A stretch of 64,000 nucleotides of DNA, taken from the NCBI RefSeq assembly GCF_040712315.1, contig NC_134016.1, positions 23,446,390 to 23,510,389 on the forward strand, read 5' to 3'. A program made the translations under genes and the position numbers. Positions 10,084 to 21,944 of this stretch are shown here, piece by piece. Source of the stretch: Castanea sativa (lineage: Eukaryota > Streptophyta > Magnoliopsida > Fagales > Fagaceae). The notes under the pieces are model-generated. The model had not been told where the DNA came from. It saw only the letters and a program-made list of their open reading frames with translations, and searched no databases. Each line of letters starts with the position of its first letter. The first letter of the stretch is position 1.

Positions 10084-13000
10084 CTATTGTCGCCTAGAGA
10101 GGAAGAACTCATAATCAGGATGCCTGTTTATGGAGGTCATATTTCCTTTGTTAACAACAGCTCTTGCCATGAGAGATGCTGTCTCCTCAAGTGTCCTCAA
10201 CCTCTCCTTAAGGATTCCAAAGGGGTTTAAGCCAGTGGTTTCTGCCGTCTGGCTCAGCACAGACTGCCTAAGCTGGAACCAGCATTCACCCTGTTCATAA
10301 GCCATAAAGAGTGCACTGCTTAGATTAACAGATTTACATACAACACTAAATAATGCAATTCAATTATGCGTATCTACATGAACCATGAACACAATAGATA
10401 TTGATGGCCAAAAGAACTTGCAATGGCAATAACTTTTTTTTTTGGATAAGTAAAAACTTATGAGTTTGTATTAAACTTTGAATACCCTAAACGTACTTTC
10501 AAAGATAAAATGGTGTCAAAGCATTAAAGAACCACAACCAACACCCCCAGAGCCCTTCACCGACTTCCCTAATAAAGTTGCCAAACACCGCAACCACCCA
10601 AATAGAGACTATAGAGTCACCTGACTCCAGAAACCGAGTAAATTGAGTTGTATGAGTCAGGAGACACTAGAACCTGTTGGAATCTCGAAGCCCAGCCCTC
10701 CCTGCAGTAAACGTCATCTCCTAGCGCTGTCAACCTCGTACGACCGGTTGCTAAGTCGCTCTCAGGTGCCAAATGTACCTATGACGACTTTATCAATCCC
10801 TCTGCCTTCTGTAAGTGCTGAGTTCCTGTTTTGTGACACCAGAGAGCTGGTTTGTGTTCCCTTTTCTCCTTCGATATCTTGTATTGTTGGTAGATCTTCA
10901 AATCTCTTGATGGCATTTGGGTTTGAGAAAGTATTGGCGTTGTGTGTTCATTGGGCTATGAAGCATGGATACAAGGTATGACATGACACAACTACACAAC
11001 ATTTCTTGAAAAACAAGGATACGACGCATTGAGGATATGACAATTTACTTTTTTTAGGTATATTTTATTTATTTTTGGACATAATTTGTTTATTTTAGGT
11101 TTTAAAAATAAGTAACAACAATAAAATGTTTGAAAACATATCTAAAACTAATTTAAAAGCAATAATAGAATAACATGTTTGTACATTATATATTTGTGGT
11201 GCATCTTGCACGGCCATATTTTGATAGGAGCCCAGATAGCTAATATGTTTACCAAAGCTGTGTAAGAGTTGTTTGGATTTATTATGTAACAAGCTGGGAT
11301 TGTATGATATACATACATCCAAGCTTGAGTTAGGAACAAAATGGAAATATCATTGTAGTCACACACACACACACACACGTTATGTGTGTTAGGGTAATTA
11401 ACTTAGAATACCGTAAACACACTTTCAGAGACAACAGAGGCAACAACTTATGGAGACACTATGCATTGAATTAAAATAAATGGAATTTCACTTGACATTT
11501 TTATAAGGGTAAAACTTAGATACAGTCCCATAGGTGATGTACCTTAGGCTACTTGATTAAATTTATTCACGTAGCCATGAAAGTTGTAACTATACACAAG
11601 GAAGTGGATTGGCCAATAAGTCATGTAGTTGTATTGCACTGGCTAATAAGCCACATGGTTGAATTTAATTAGGGAACCTAAGGCATTGAAAGTTCTTGTT
11701 ACTGACATAAGGGCTTTCTTAAAATATTTTAAAATCACTCACAGAAACAATGTAATGAAGTTTATTATTGTAGTTGGCAGCATCATTATGAGTACCTGAG
11801 CACTGTAACTCTGAAGACCCACAACTGGAGATACTATACAAGCATCCGCACTTGGCTTATCAAATTTGGCACTTCTACGAACTAAATGGCCAAGTGAGTG
11901 GTAAGTCAAAAATGCTGCATGAAAATTGCCATCCGGAATCCTATAAATTGGATACCACGCGACAGAGTACCTGAAGATCAAAGTGCATGCAAAATTAATA
12001 TTCAAATTTTAAATCAGAGTCAGTAATTTATTGTACTTTTCTCTGAATGAATTCTCTGAAACAAATTTAAAATTTGAAGTTCTGTTTCATTGAGTCGGAA
12101 CAAGTTACTTTAAATTCTCTGAATATATATACTAACACTAACCACGAACTGGGGTGCAGATCTTGTAGATTTATGGAGTCTAGTTTAGTCGAATCCCCAT
12201 ATACTTTGCAATGTGAAGGTCCATCACCTCTAACCAGCTCTCTAATCCTGAAATAACAGAAACAGAATAAAGATCAATCTGAAAACAAGAACCAAATATT
12301 CTAAATTGGCTGACTCAAATAAAGAAACTTTACTAAAAAGATGTCAAATAACAGATTGAATGACATAGCTCTTTTGCTTCCTTCTGCCTCTCTTAGGATA
12401 AATTGAATGAGATAATTCTTATGTACCCATTCTTTAAATAACCTTCCCTAAGTAAAGTTACTAAAAACATATTTTAAGTTTATTTGATAGGTTAAATTTG
12501 ATGACTAAACAATTTCAACTAAAATTTATCGGATGATTTGATCTAAATTTATTATTCTCATGCCACTGCCCTATATGACAAAGGATTAAACCAGATATAA
12601 ATTTTCATGGTGACTAAAATTTTCAAAGGATAGATAAAGTGAGATCTTGTAACATAGAAACCAGAATACAAATACATAGAAACAGACAGAGAGGGAAGGA
12701 TGGGGGGAGGGAAAAATTCACGTTCTACATTGGAAGTTCCTTTTAACATATTCTATAAATTATTGGAGAAAACTAGTAAACAAATTATTGATTCATTATC
12801 AAGTATGCATGGGGTCATGTCAACTAGCATGAGAAACATAGTGCATAATTACTTTCAACTAGCATGAGAAACATAGTGCATAATTACTTTCTAAAAATAA
12901 AAAGAATGGAACAATTTAACTTCATGTATGTGTGAAGTCTACCTAAGGTGCAAATGTGTATCATAATTAAATACATAATGTATAGATATTAAAAGCCAAC

Positions 13001-16000
13001 ATTTTTCATTGGTTATTTTGTAAATGAATTATTTAGTGGTTCTTGAACACATAACCTCATAAACACTTGAACTCAAGAGAAGGTTCCACTTGCGATAGAG
13101 TTTCTTGTCCTTAACAAGCCCAAGTTCTTAGAGTTTCTTGTCCTTAATAAGCCCAAGTTCTTAAAAGTAAAAAATAAAAAAAACACAGAAAACAAAAAAC
13201 ACACACACAACAATAAAAATCCTTACTTCTCATATAAGGGCCGTCTTTGCTGGGGTTGTTCAGATTCAAAATATTCAAAAAGTGGCTCAAAATCTCTGGA
13301 ACATGTCATCTCATCTGATTGAGCAGTGTCATCATCTTCATCAGAAGCTGCTGATTGTTTTGAACCATGCACCTGATTTACAAGCAGCAAACCACCCGTG
13401 TCTTTTGTGCGTGGCCGTGGAAAAAGTACTGAAAAAATTGACGGTTTTTCCAATGTTTCTCTAGTCTCACATGCCTCCTGAACATCAAAACTAGGATTTT
13501 TTTTGCCAGTATCAATAGGATGATTTTTATGGTTTCTGAACAGCTGAATTGCCGACAGATAAGGGACAAAATAAGCACGAAAAGCAAAACAATCAACACC
13601 CAATCTCTTTGTATTTTCATGATCCTCTGCCCTTATTTCTAATCCGTAGCTCCCGTGTCTCTCATACCACTGCCACAGGCATCCCAAAGGAACATTAGGT
13701 ATCTCATGTCTGCAGAGTGACACACCCCCAACCTGGTCCCTCATGCATGTCTGGCAGCTTATCAAACTAGAAGATTGACAAACAACTGGAGAAGAAAAAT
13801 GAAGAAGTCTTTCAATTTCAGCAATTGGACAACCAGTGGCCATTTGAACAGCTTCAGAAGCTAGTTGTGCCCTACAGGCATTATTCACTGCCTGTGCTAT
13901 CTTATATGAGTTGGTTTCAAATGCATGTTGATCTTTTGATTCAACAGTGAAGCAGTTAACTGCAACATGCTTGTTATTTTGCTCTTTAAGTGTGCATGCA
14001 TCTTGATTGCCCAATTTCTGAGTATGAGCCTCATCTTCATGAGAACTTAGATCTCCTGAGTTCTTACCCATGCACATTACTCCATTTAATGAAGAAACAA
14101 GATGTTGAGAATTGGAAGCCGTTTTACCTTCAACATTGTTTTTCAATTCCGCAGCCGGCACATCAGAATGATCTGTTGATGAGCAGTCAGATCTAGCAGA
14201 GCTGGTAAAGCCAGGATCCTTCATCCCAATTGGTATCCATCTCTGTGAAATAGATCCAATACCATGGCTTGGCTTATTGTATTCCGCAAGAGAAATTTCT
14301 TTCTGAATTGGGCCAACTTCATTAACCAAAAGATGAGGAAGGTACACTGGAAACTTCACCTCAAGCAGATTTGACTGATCTGAGTCACATGATTTTGGCA
14401 ATGAGCTTTCCTGATTTCCTGTATTACAATTGTCGGTACTAGAAACAGTGTTACATTCAGGTGGCTCCAACACATCTGGGTATACTTGTGTGCTGTAAAC
14501 AGATTCGGATGTCATATTTTCAGCTCTGTTGCTCTGGAATTTAGCCCCATGAGAATTACTCTGAGAACAAGATCTTGAAACACAGCTCAATCCAGTTTGA
14601 TCATTCAGCTGAGATGAGAAATCTTTTATTTCATTCTGTTGCATAATAATTTTTGCACAACAGTTTGAGCTGGCCTTATCAATTTGAGAACCCTTCTTGG
14701 AATAACCGTAGACTTGTTTTGTAGCTGGAATACCTTTTCTTTTCAACTTCCTAGAAACTTTACCTTTTAAGTGTTTCTTATCCACACTTTTTGATAACAA
14801 AGTCACATCATCATTAGAAATTCCTTTAAGCAAAGGAGCCTCTTTCAATGTGACATCAAACTGCGAGCAAACTGGACTAACTTTCTTCATTTCCCCATTG
14901 CATCCACTGGCCTCATTCCTCTGAACCTTTTGCCATATAGAATGATTATTTTCTTTCCCTGTATGGCCATGCATATACCTTACACTTCCAAATCTGTGGA
15001 CACTTGAACTGGTGGGGGTTGCTTTGTTTTGCGTGCCTCTCTTGCCAGGTAAAACCACTTGCATATCACTACAGCTACCAACTTGACTACTGCATTTTTT
15101 TCTCTCAGTGTGATCTTTGGTATTCACAGAACAATTTAATGAGCTTTGATGAGAGAAACATTCCTTACTGGAATTAAAACCTGGTGGTTCAGAATCAGAA
15201 ACAGTAATTCTGAACGTTTCATTTTCAGATTGCTGTGCATCATGAACGGCATGAACGTTATCACCACTGTTTGAACCAACGGAAACTGAATTTAACACTA
15301 AGGAGTCATGCATATCAGACAAACCTTTGGAATACATATCATCATAACAACTAATCTGTACACAATGTGTATGCTCCACTCCATCAAAGATAGAATCTTT
15401 GGTTTGAAAGAGATCATCTGAACTACACACAAGATGTTCCCTAGTAAAATTCCGAACAACTGAAGGAGCAATAGCTTCTGAATCATTCACCTTATCAACA
15501 TATGAGTGGCATGTCTTTGGTGTTTGACAAAGGTTAATAAAGCTATTGCTATTTCCTTCATATCCGTTTCTGTCAACCATAAGATTGAGCAATAGTACTT
15601 CTGGTGCCACTGAGGTTTCAGAAGTTGGACTTCCATGGGCATTTTCCTCAGAGAGGACTTCCAATTCAGTAGAGCCAGAGTCACTCAAAAGCTTCATACT
15701 CTGTTTCTTCTTCTTTCTAGCCTTTTTTCTTGAATTTCTCTTTACAGCCTTGTCTAGTTGAGAACTGTCAATAAGCAGATCAGATGAACTATTAGCCTTT
15801 GAGCCATTTCGGTTCAATCCTGGGGAGTTGCTGCAGATAAACGAATTCTGATGAGAAGAATTGTTGGAAAGCTCATTCAATTTAGTGGCTTTATTTGTCA
15901 AGGCCTTGTTTCGAGATTGTTGTTGCACATTCGACCCAGGAAAGCTTCTGGTTGTATATGACTCCACAGAGTAAGTACCATCAGCTGGAGGTCCTTTCCA

Positions 16001-16119
16001 CACATTTTGTCGATCCCTGTATGAACTAATAGATGGCGGAGAAACCATGTGCAGACTCTCCATATTTACCTGAACTCCAGATCCCATGTGATTAGTATGA
16101 TCTGGACATTGCAGCGGTA
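10084..16119 (-). CDS. Long DUF789-family protein, four confirmed coding exons
   Basis: Exons on - are 16119-13227, 12247-12143, 11970-11796 and 10290-10084. Donors and acceptors fit and phases join: AA/G between exons 1 and 2, TG/G between 2 and 3, and a codon boundary between 3 and 4. The C-terminal domain starts near 13720 (RHEIPNVPLGCLWQWYER) and runs through FAFRAYFVPYLSAIQLF, LFEYFES, KIRELVRGD, DLHPSSWYSVAWYPIYRIP, HAAFLTYHSLGHLV and GILKERLRTLEETA to the stop. These are hallmarks of DUF789 (Pfam PF05623), a plant family of unknown biochemical role. The first exon adds about 850 residues, Ser/Asn-rich and disordered in look, with a lysine/arginine cluster at about 15700-15745 that could be a nuclear localisation signal. 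Most family members are a few hundred residues; long-tailed ones exist. The open frame continues to 16333, but that part is hydrophobic and intron-like. A TTTGCAG acceptor at 16120 fits phase with a candidate exon at 17507-17600. It appears intact. Confidence 0.85.
10436..10640 (-). mobile_element. Short poly-T-headed retroelement fragment in intron 3
   Basis: A poly-T of about 11 followed by GGATAAGTAAAAACTTATGAG marks the reversed tail of a LINE-like element of a different subfamily. The adjoining 200 bp shows no RT motif. Its upstream limit is arbitrary. It lies in the DUF789 intron between 10291 and 11795. Confidence 0.4.
11360..11378. repeat. (CA)n microsatellite
   Basis: About nine CA units in intron 3 of the DUF789 gene. 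Confidence 0.9.
12821..12890. repeat. Perfect 35-bp tandem duplication
   Basis: Units 12821-12855 and 12856-12890 are identical, so the duplication is recent. It lies in the intron between DUF789 exons 1 and 2 and does not touch coding sequence. Confidence 0.95.
13097..13162. repeat. 33-bp tandem duplication
   Basis: Units 13097-13129 and 13130-13162 differ at one base. They lie 65 bp from the donor of DUF789 exon 1, in the same intron as the 35-bp duplication. Confidence 0.9.
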
Positions 16120-16425
16120 CTGCAAACATCCTCCAGTGTCCATTAAATTCAAGAGTAAAAAGTGTAAGAATAGGACACCTGATAAAATAAGAGGAAAGAA
16201 AGAAGATCACACATCGGCTACAATATAGCTGCACAATATAGCTGCAGAACAATGTGAAAATCTGTATTAAAAAATGCCCACAGTGATGCAGCAACCAGGA
16301 ACTGCAGTATTTGATTAGAAAGATTATTTCCACAGTTCTCCTGTTTGGAATTAATCTACAGTAAGCCTAAGTCCACAATATAGGCTTCCAGCTCAAATAT
16401 CTCTAAGCTGAAAAATCTCAATCCT

Positions 16426-16544
16426 GCCAATGAGCTCTAGCTCAACTGGCACCACATGCCCTTGCAACTGTTAGATGGAAGGTAAGGTTGTGGGTTAAAG
16501 ACCCACTAATTGCGTGTGTAACTTACCTACCATTAAAAAAAATA
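16426..16544 (+). mobile_element. tRNA-derived SINE
   Basis: A pol III-type box A (TAGCTCAACTGGC, about 16438) and box B-like GGGTTAAAGACCC (16492-16504) lie about 50 bp apart, followed by a TACCATT(A)n tail. The flanks aaaaTCTCAATCCT and aaaaCTCAAATCCT look like an imperfect target duplication. It is an antisense insertion in the 5' intron of the DUF789 gene. It is related in sequence to the remnant at 41439. Confidence 0.7.
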
Positions 16545-16790
16545 AAAAACTCAAATCCTAAGATCTACTGAAGAGGATGTTGATACCACTGGACCACTAG
16601 TCCAACATCCATTTCTGGAGTGTCTGAGACTTAAAGAACATTAAAAATCATCAGAACATTAAACATTCCTTATTGTAACATTTCAATCTCAAGTCATCAT
16701 CTTCTAAAATCCGTATATATTGGAGAGTTAATTACAAATGATTAAAGAATATTCTGAGAATGAGAACTGGTGGGGAAACCTCACCACTAG

Positions 16791-16816
16791 ACTCTTCTAG
16801 ATTCTTCTAGAAGAGT
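16791..16816. promoter_or_regulatory. 11-bp palindrome resembling a heat-shock element
   Basis: ACTCTTCTAGA and its exact complement are separated by 4 nt. Read as alternating units it gives TTCnnGATnnTTCnnGAA, one base short of a four-unit heat-shock element. It lies in the presumed 5' intron of the DUF789 gene. This may be chance. Confidence 0.25.
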
Positions 16817-17506
16817 ATAATCCAGTAGTACCACTCATACAACAATATTAGCTGTCTAACCACAAGAAAGTGATAAATGAATAATAGATGGAACAGAGAT
16901 ATAAAGTCAAGATTTAATAAGAGGAAAAGAAATAAAGGAGAATTTATCAGATTATTCAAATAACAAACAGTTCATTTAGTCATAAATTTCTGTAAGGAGG
17001 GATTACTTGCACAGGTAAAAACCTAACAAGGTGCAGGCTCCCTGAGGCAGAATCAATATGGTATCATACACACTTTATTAGCTAAACATGTGCATGAACT
17101 CTTGAAGAATTTATACTATAGAAAAACCCAATTGCTCTATAACAACAAGAAGGATAAAGTCCTCAGAGAGAGATAAAGAAATAAAGAGATGGATCAAATT
17201 TAAATAGCAATATCTGATGAGTGAAATTTATTAAAGAAATACCAGTGGAAGAAAGCAAAGAATGAACTGATACCACAATTATCGGAAGGAATGATTACAT
17301 ACATACATATATACATAAGCTACAATCGGACATAATGACCACAATCATTTTACCTCGTGATAGAAAACACTCCACGATCCTGAAGAGAAGATTAAAATCC
17401 ATGGAAACAAGTCAGAGATTTTATTCAGAAAAAATTAAAGAACAAAGTATAGACCCAAATCAGTTAATGTCACAAATATTTAAGACCTCTAAAGAAGTGC
17501 TAAAAC

Positions 17507-17600
17507 CAAGTTCTTGTTGAAAGTTTCTTGATAAGGAGTCTTTTCCTTCCTCTGAAACTTTCTGAGTATCAGTCTTGGTTATATGAAGGCCACAATGCAT
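17507..17600 (-). CDS. Candidate first coding exon of the DUF789 gene
   Basis: From ATG at 17600 the frame reads MHCGLHITKTDTQKV and then SEEGKDSLSRNFQQEL. A GT at 17506-17505 would end the exon after one base of a codon, exactly the phase required by the TTTGCAG acceptor at 16120. The joined five-exon reading frame is 3474 nt without a stop. The donor (TTG then GTTTTA) is weak, and other donors or an extra small exon are possible. The intron would hold the SINE at 16426. Confidence 0.45.
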
Positions 17601-17620
17601 CTTTGATTATGCCTGTCCAT
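17579..17620 (-). promoter_or_regulatory. Overlapping upstream ORF candidate
   Basis: An ATG at 17620 opens a 13-codon frame ending at TAA 17579-17581. It overlaps the candidate main ATG at 17600 in another frame. If both are in the mRNA it would lower initiation at the main start. Confidence 0.25.
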
Positions 17621-18134
17621 GTCAACAGCACAAAGTTAAGAACATAAACCAATGTTTTAAAGCAGAATTAGATAGAGATACTTTATTCAAGAATTGTATT
17701 CAAAATTATAATGTCCGCACAATTTAAATCACTCACAAATAACAAACTATAGTGTTTTTACTATTATAAAGAACGCCTAATTTTAACTAGAATAAGCTGC
17801 AACAGGTGCTAAAGGAAATAAGAATATCACCCACTGCTGATGTTGGGGGTCTACATCTTTAGGATCCAGGCAAGCATATTAGGCTGATTGGCAAAGTCTA
17901 GGCAAAAGTATATACTACAATAATAAATATCAAATTCAATTGGGGTGGGTGCAAGACACAAGGCCTAATAAGAGCGACACAAACCTTAACAATGCAGCAG
18001 CTTACACAAGCTAATAAATGTGCGTACTCTCACTCTCACTCTCAGTTGAAATAACACCAATAGAAGATTTCATCCCCCCAAGCCAGGGAAAATGAATACA
18101 ATACAATACAAGTATCATCATCATCGTCTTATTG

Positions 18135-18153
18135 TTACTTATCAAAAAAAAAA
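18135..18153 (+). mobile_element. Tail-only LINE insertion (19 bp) with 21-bp target duplication
   Basis: The insert TTACTTATC(A)10 lies between two 21-bp copies (18114-18134 and 18154-18174) of an ATC-rich sequence ending in CTTATTG, differing at one base. The nine non-A bases match the terminal TTACTTATC of the LINEs in this window. It is upstream of the DUF789 coding exons. Confidence 0.7.
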
Positions 18154-19298
18154 ATCATCATCATCATCTTATTGCAGTATTCATAAATCATATCACACAG
18201 AAATTAATATCTGACAAGCAGAGCAGTATGGTGTGGTCTTATATGCAAAGTGAGCATTGAACGAACCTCAATAAATAAATAAGAGAATTCATGATGGCTG
18301 AGGGATAAAAAGATCTTTAAATGGGAATGCATATTATTAGCAATAGAATAATGAGCAATTTTTTGCTATGGATTTGAGCAGAAGAAGAAATAACTAAAAT
18401 TCAACGCAAGAAACAGAAAATTGACACAAAGAAGCCAATATCATATTAACTAAAAGAAAGGAACAGTCATGAATTCCTCATTAAAAAAAAAAAATGACTA
18501 CGAAAAATGGCAAGAAGACAATCAATAGTTATTATGTTTTGAATAAAAGAAAGGAAAGAAGAAGAGAAAAAGAGAGGCCTTTGGAATTGAATTGAAATGA
18601 ATCTGAGTCCAGAGAGATTCAACCCATCCAGCTTCTTCTTCTTCTAGCCTAGCACTACTACAATCGTTATTAATTTAATTATAAGAATAAAAATAAAAAT
18701 CTCAAAAACATATTTGTCATCCCATCAAATATAGGCGTCAAGTTCGGAAAACAGATAAATTCACTTTTTTAAGGGAAAATGCATTTTGCATTGTACGGAA
18801 TGAAAAGCTCTATACCTAATTTAGAGTTTGGTATTTGAGGGAATTCTTTATGCACCCTACAAATACAAAACAAGTTAGTTTATATATTTATATATAGTCT
18901 TTCTTACTTTTAAACATAAACATATATAAAATCAATCAATCAGATTTTCATTTCCTTGGCAAAAATAAATAAATAGATAGAGAGTTAATAGAAAGCAAAA
19001 CCATGTCCATATGATTGATGAGATTTGCTGCTCTCCCTCTCTCTCTTGGAGTCAACCTCTCTGTGACTGTGTTGTCTCTGTCTCACTGTGTTTGTTTGTT
19101 TTGTTTTTTTTTTTTTGCTTACTCTCCGATACCTCTTCTCGCAATTTCAGCTTTGCCTTTTCTTTTCTTTCCTTTCTTTTCTTTAAACCCTTTGGATTTG
19201 GCTCGTCCAACACCATGCCGATACGTGTCCTCCCATATTCACTGCCTGTCCGCATCACCTCCACCGCTCAAAGTTTTGTCCAAATTCTTTCACCTCAC

Positions 19299-19329
<31 letters not shown>

Positions 19330-19644
19330 GGGCTGGCTAAAATTACAATTTATACCTTTCACGTGCTTCATCACCACAATTTAGACATAAATTCTTAGGG
19401 CTCGTTTGTTAATATTATTTGAGTAATGTTATTTAAATATTGTGATAATACATATTGGTAAAAAAGTGATGTGAAAATACATATTGTATTGTTTAAACAA
19501 CTACCAAACAGACCCTTAATTTTTTACTTAACCTCCAAAACGAAATTGAGGTTTTCATCTAAATTAAGAGATTTTGTATTTTTTGAATTGCAAATTACTC
19601 TTTGTGGTCTAGAGCAATGTTATAAATACAGTTCTAGACCTTTC

Positions 19645-19649
<5 letters not shown>

Positions 19650-19679
<30 letters not shown>
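19650..19679. repeat. (TA)n microsatellite
   Basis: About 15 TA units in intergenic DNA. Confidence 0.9.
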
Positions 19680-19682
<3 letters not shown>

Positions 19683-21076
19683 CTATTCTAATTATTCCAC
19701 TTTTGATGTTGATTTAAACTCTGAAGCTTGCACACAAAAAATGAGAGGACAAAGATATTATCTATTTTAATAAGCTTTAAACCCTAGAACGGTAGAACAT
19801 GCGTATTCTACCCTCCCTTCCCTTCCCTTTGAAGGACAAAATTATGTAGTTTTTGCTATTTTGACTTTCAAGTTTTAACCATAACATAATCTATGCTTTA
19901 CCTCAACTCGTGCCTCTAAAGCTCGGCATGTCCCTTTTGTTTTTCTTTTTTCCATTTGGGTTTTTCTAATTCTTTTCTTAATCAGTTTATTTTCCGATGT
20001 GATGTTGAAAAATCAACAGCAAAGCAGAAATAATTAGAATAGCTAATATCTTTAATATATATATACACACATATAATCGTAGCCTCTGAAACTCTTACAA
20101 TTTTCCACGTCACCACTATTTTTTTTTTCTTTTAGGTTTTATATTTTATATATTTATTATTTTTCTTTAACGTGTAATTAACTTATCAAGTGTTACAATA
20201 GTTTAGTTTAAGTAAAACTCTATTAGATATATGTTTCAAGAACTTGAAAATTCTACTTCAACTAAAAATCTTTAACAAAAATTTTAACAAATATAAACCC
20301 TTGCCAAGGTCGAAACCCTTCAAACTCACTCAAATTTTCATAAAGAAAACACACACAGCAAATTGAAGATTTTGCAAAGAGGGTACGGGACTTCATGAGA
20401 CCACTTTGTAATGTTGTATCCATGGAGTTGCTCAGAGTAAATGCAGAGGTAAGGGAATGTTGCCATCTTTCATGCTCTAACTCTCTATGGTTACTACTTT
20501 ATAATATTTTTATTGTTGCAACTTGTGAGTGAGTTTATTAGTATGAAAAATCTACATGTGAAAATTTTAATTGTAAAAGTTTGTTTTTACGATTAAAACA
20601 TTAGATTTAATCGTAATTTTAATTTAATAATTAACATTTTTATCAATCAAATGTATGTTATTTATAGAACCCTCATATGATCTTGGAAAAACCACTCTAT
20701 AAAAATAAAAAATAAAATTGTCATCAATAGCAAGAAGAAGAGCTTATTCTTGACCATCAAAACCACAAATTTCCTATCATCAATAATCAATTTTATATTA
20801 ATGCTGTGATATAGTCCATAGTCATTAAAAAAAAAGAAGAAAAAAAAGGAGAAGTATAGTCCATATGGGAATGGTTTAGATGTTTCCTACTTGATTTTGG
20901 AATCTTAGATTGATTAGTAGATATGGAGTGAGGAGGTGTATTGTTCATATTAAAAGTGGCAATTCACATTGATTAGAAACTAAACAAGGGAGTGTAATAA
21001 CCTCTATACATATGATGGTGGTGTAGCGTTGGTGCATGTGAGAGTTAGAAGACAAAGTTTTGTCTTTTTTATTTAT

Positions 21077-21292
21077 TTAAAATATGCATCTTACTTTGTT
21101 GATACTAATACAATACATATGGGAAACTATTCAAATTCTACTAAAAATTTATTTGTTCATATCCTATCAAATTTTTTTTTGATAAATAATAAATAAAAAA
21201 AATAGCCACTGCCCACCATTACGGTCTTTTTTTAAAAAAATTTAAAATATGCATCCTACTTGGTTGATGATACAATACCTATGGGAAACTAT
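21077..21292. repeat. Diverged direct repeat, about 163 bp apart
   Basis: A roughly 55-bp sequence (TTTAAAATATGCATC ... TATGGGAAACTATT) occurs at 21077-21132 and again at 21240-21292. A poly-T followed by GATAAATAATAAAT lies between them. It looks like a segmental duplication that caught a retroelement tail. Confidence 0.6.
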
Positions 21293-21396
21293 TTTAAATA
21301 ATAAAATAATTTTTCTATTAACTTTTAATTAATATTTTTTCATGCAAGACTCTCTATTTGTTTTTTTAAAATATATGTGATTTGAAATTTAACTAT

Positions 21397-21424
21397 CCCA
21401 TGCATCGCACGGGTTAATGACTAG
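21397..21424 (+). mobile_element. Helitron-like 3' terminus
   Basis: A short hairpin (CCCATGC, loop ATC, GCACGGG; one mismatch) is followed 8 nt later by CTAG and then T at 21425. Hairpin-then-CTAG inserted before T is the 3' signature of plant Helitrons. The 5' TC end was not located, so the body length is unknown; there is no Rep/helicase coding nearby. Confidence 0.5.
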
Positions 21425-21944
21425 TATTAAGTATTAACGTAGCCTCCCTCTTTGTTCACATTGGCAATGCACGCACTAGCTGATCAAGTTTTGTATTCCA
21501 ACTCCAAATTTGCTTAGATTAAAAATCGTATATTATAAATAAAGTCTTTCTCTTTGAATAATCGCAGCAAGGTATCATTTTGAATTGTTTTCTATATTTT
21601 ATTTTGAGAATTGGAAGATTCATGAAATAATTTAATTAGTTGTATAGTTCTGTATGTTTGATATTCTTTAGTTTGTTTGTTCCGTTCGTTTTCTATTCAG
21701 CTCTTTTATTAGATACTGTTGATATCTTACAGTTCTTCAAGATCAGATTTTTAGAAACACCATGTATCAAATATTAAATCACAATCCTGAAACTAGTGAG
21801 TTCTCTAAACCTGTGGGTTCTCTAACCAATCTCTTTCTTTTATTTTGTTTTTAAATCCCCATTACCTCTCAAGCGTTTTATTTTTCAAGGTTAGGCTGTT
21901 ATATATATATATGAATGACTTTTCTATCTTAAGTATCTAATATT

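Larger units (their letters stand above)
18175..21396. other. Upstream region of the DUF789 gene and intergenic DNA
   Basis: No coding exon was recognised. At 18550-18650 the - strand is CT-rich with GAAGAAGAAGAAG, as in a plant 5' leader, so the transcription start of the DUF789 gene may be near 18.6-18.7 kb. A T-run of 28 lies at 19302-19329 after a CT-rich stretch (19011-19200); the ORFs over it are low-complexity translations. From 19.4 kb on it is AT-rich and featureless apart from the repeats listed separately. Confidence 0.4.

Noticed and set aside
10643..10981. 112-codon + frame in intron 3 of the DUF789 gene
   Set aside because: Antisense to the gene, Ser/Pro/Leu-rich without domain; probably diverged repeat sequence.
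16120..16333. N-terminal extension of the long DUF789 frame from ATG 16333
   Set aside because: Hydrophobic, Cys/Phe/Ile-rich, typical of translated intron; it lies upstream of a good acceptor at 16120 and would place an odd membrane segment on the protein.
17335..17520. 61-codon + frame
   Set aside because: It is antisense to the candidate DUF789 exon, with no domain and no start support.
19011..19398. Overlapping + frames of 109 and 127 codons
   Set aside because: They translate a CT-rich stretch and a 28-base T-run into Ser/Leu/Phe repeats; both frames are open because of composition, with no domain or start context.
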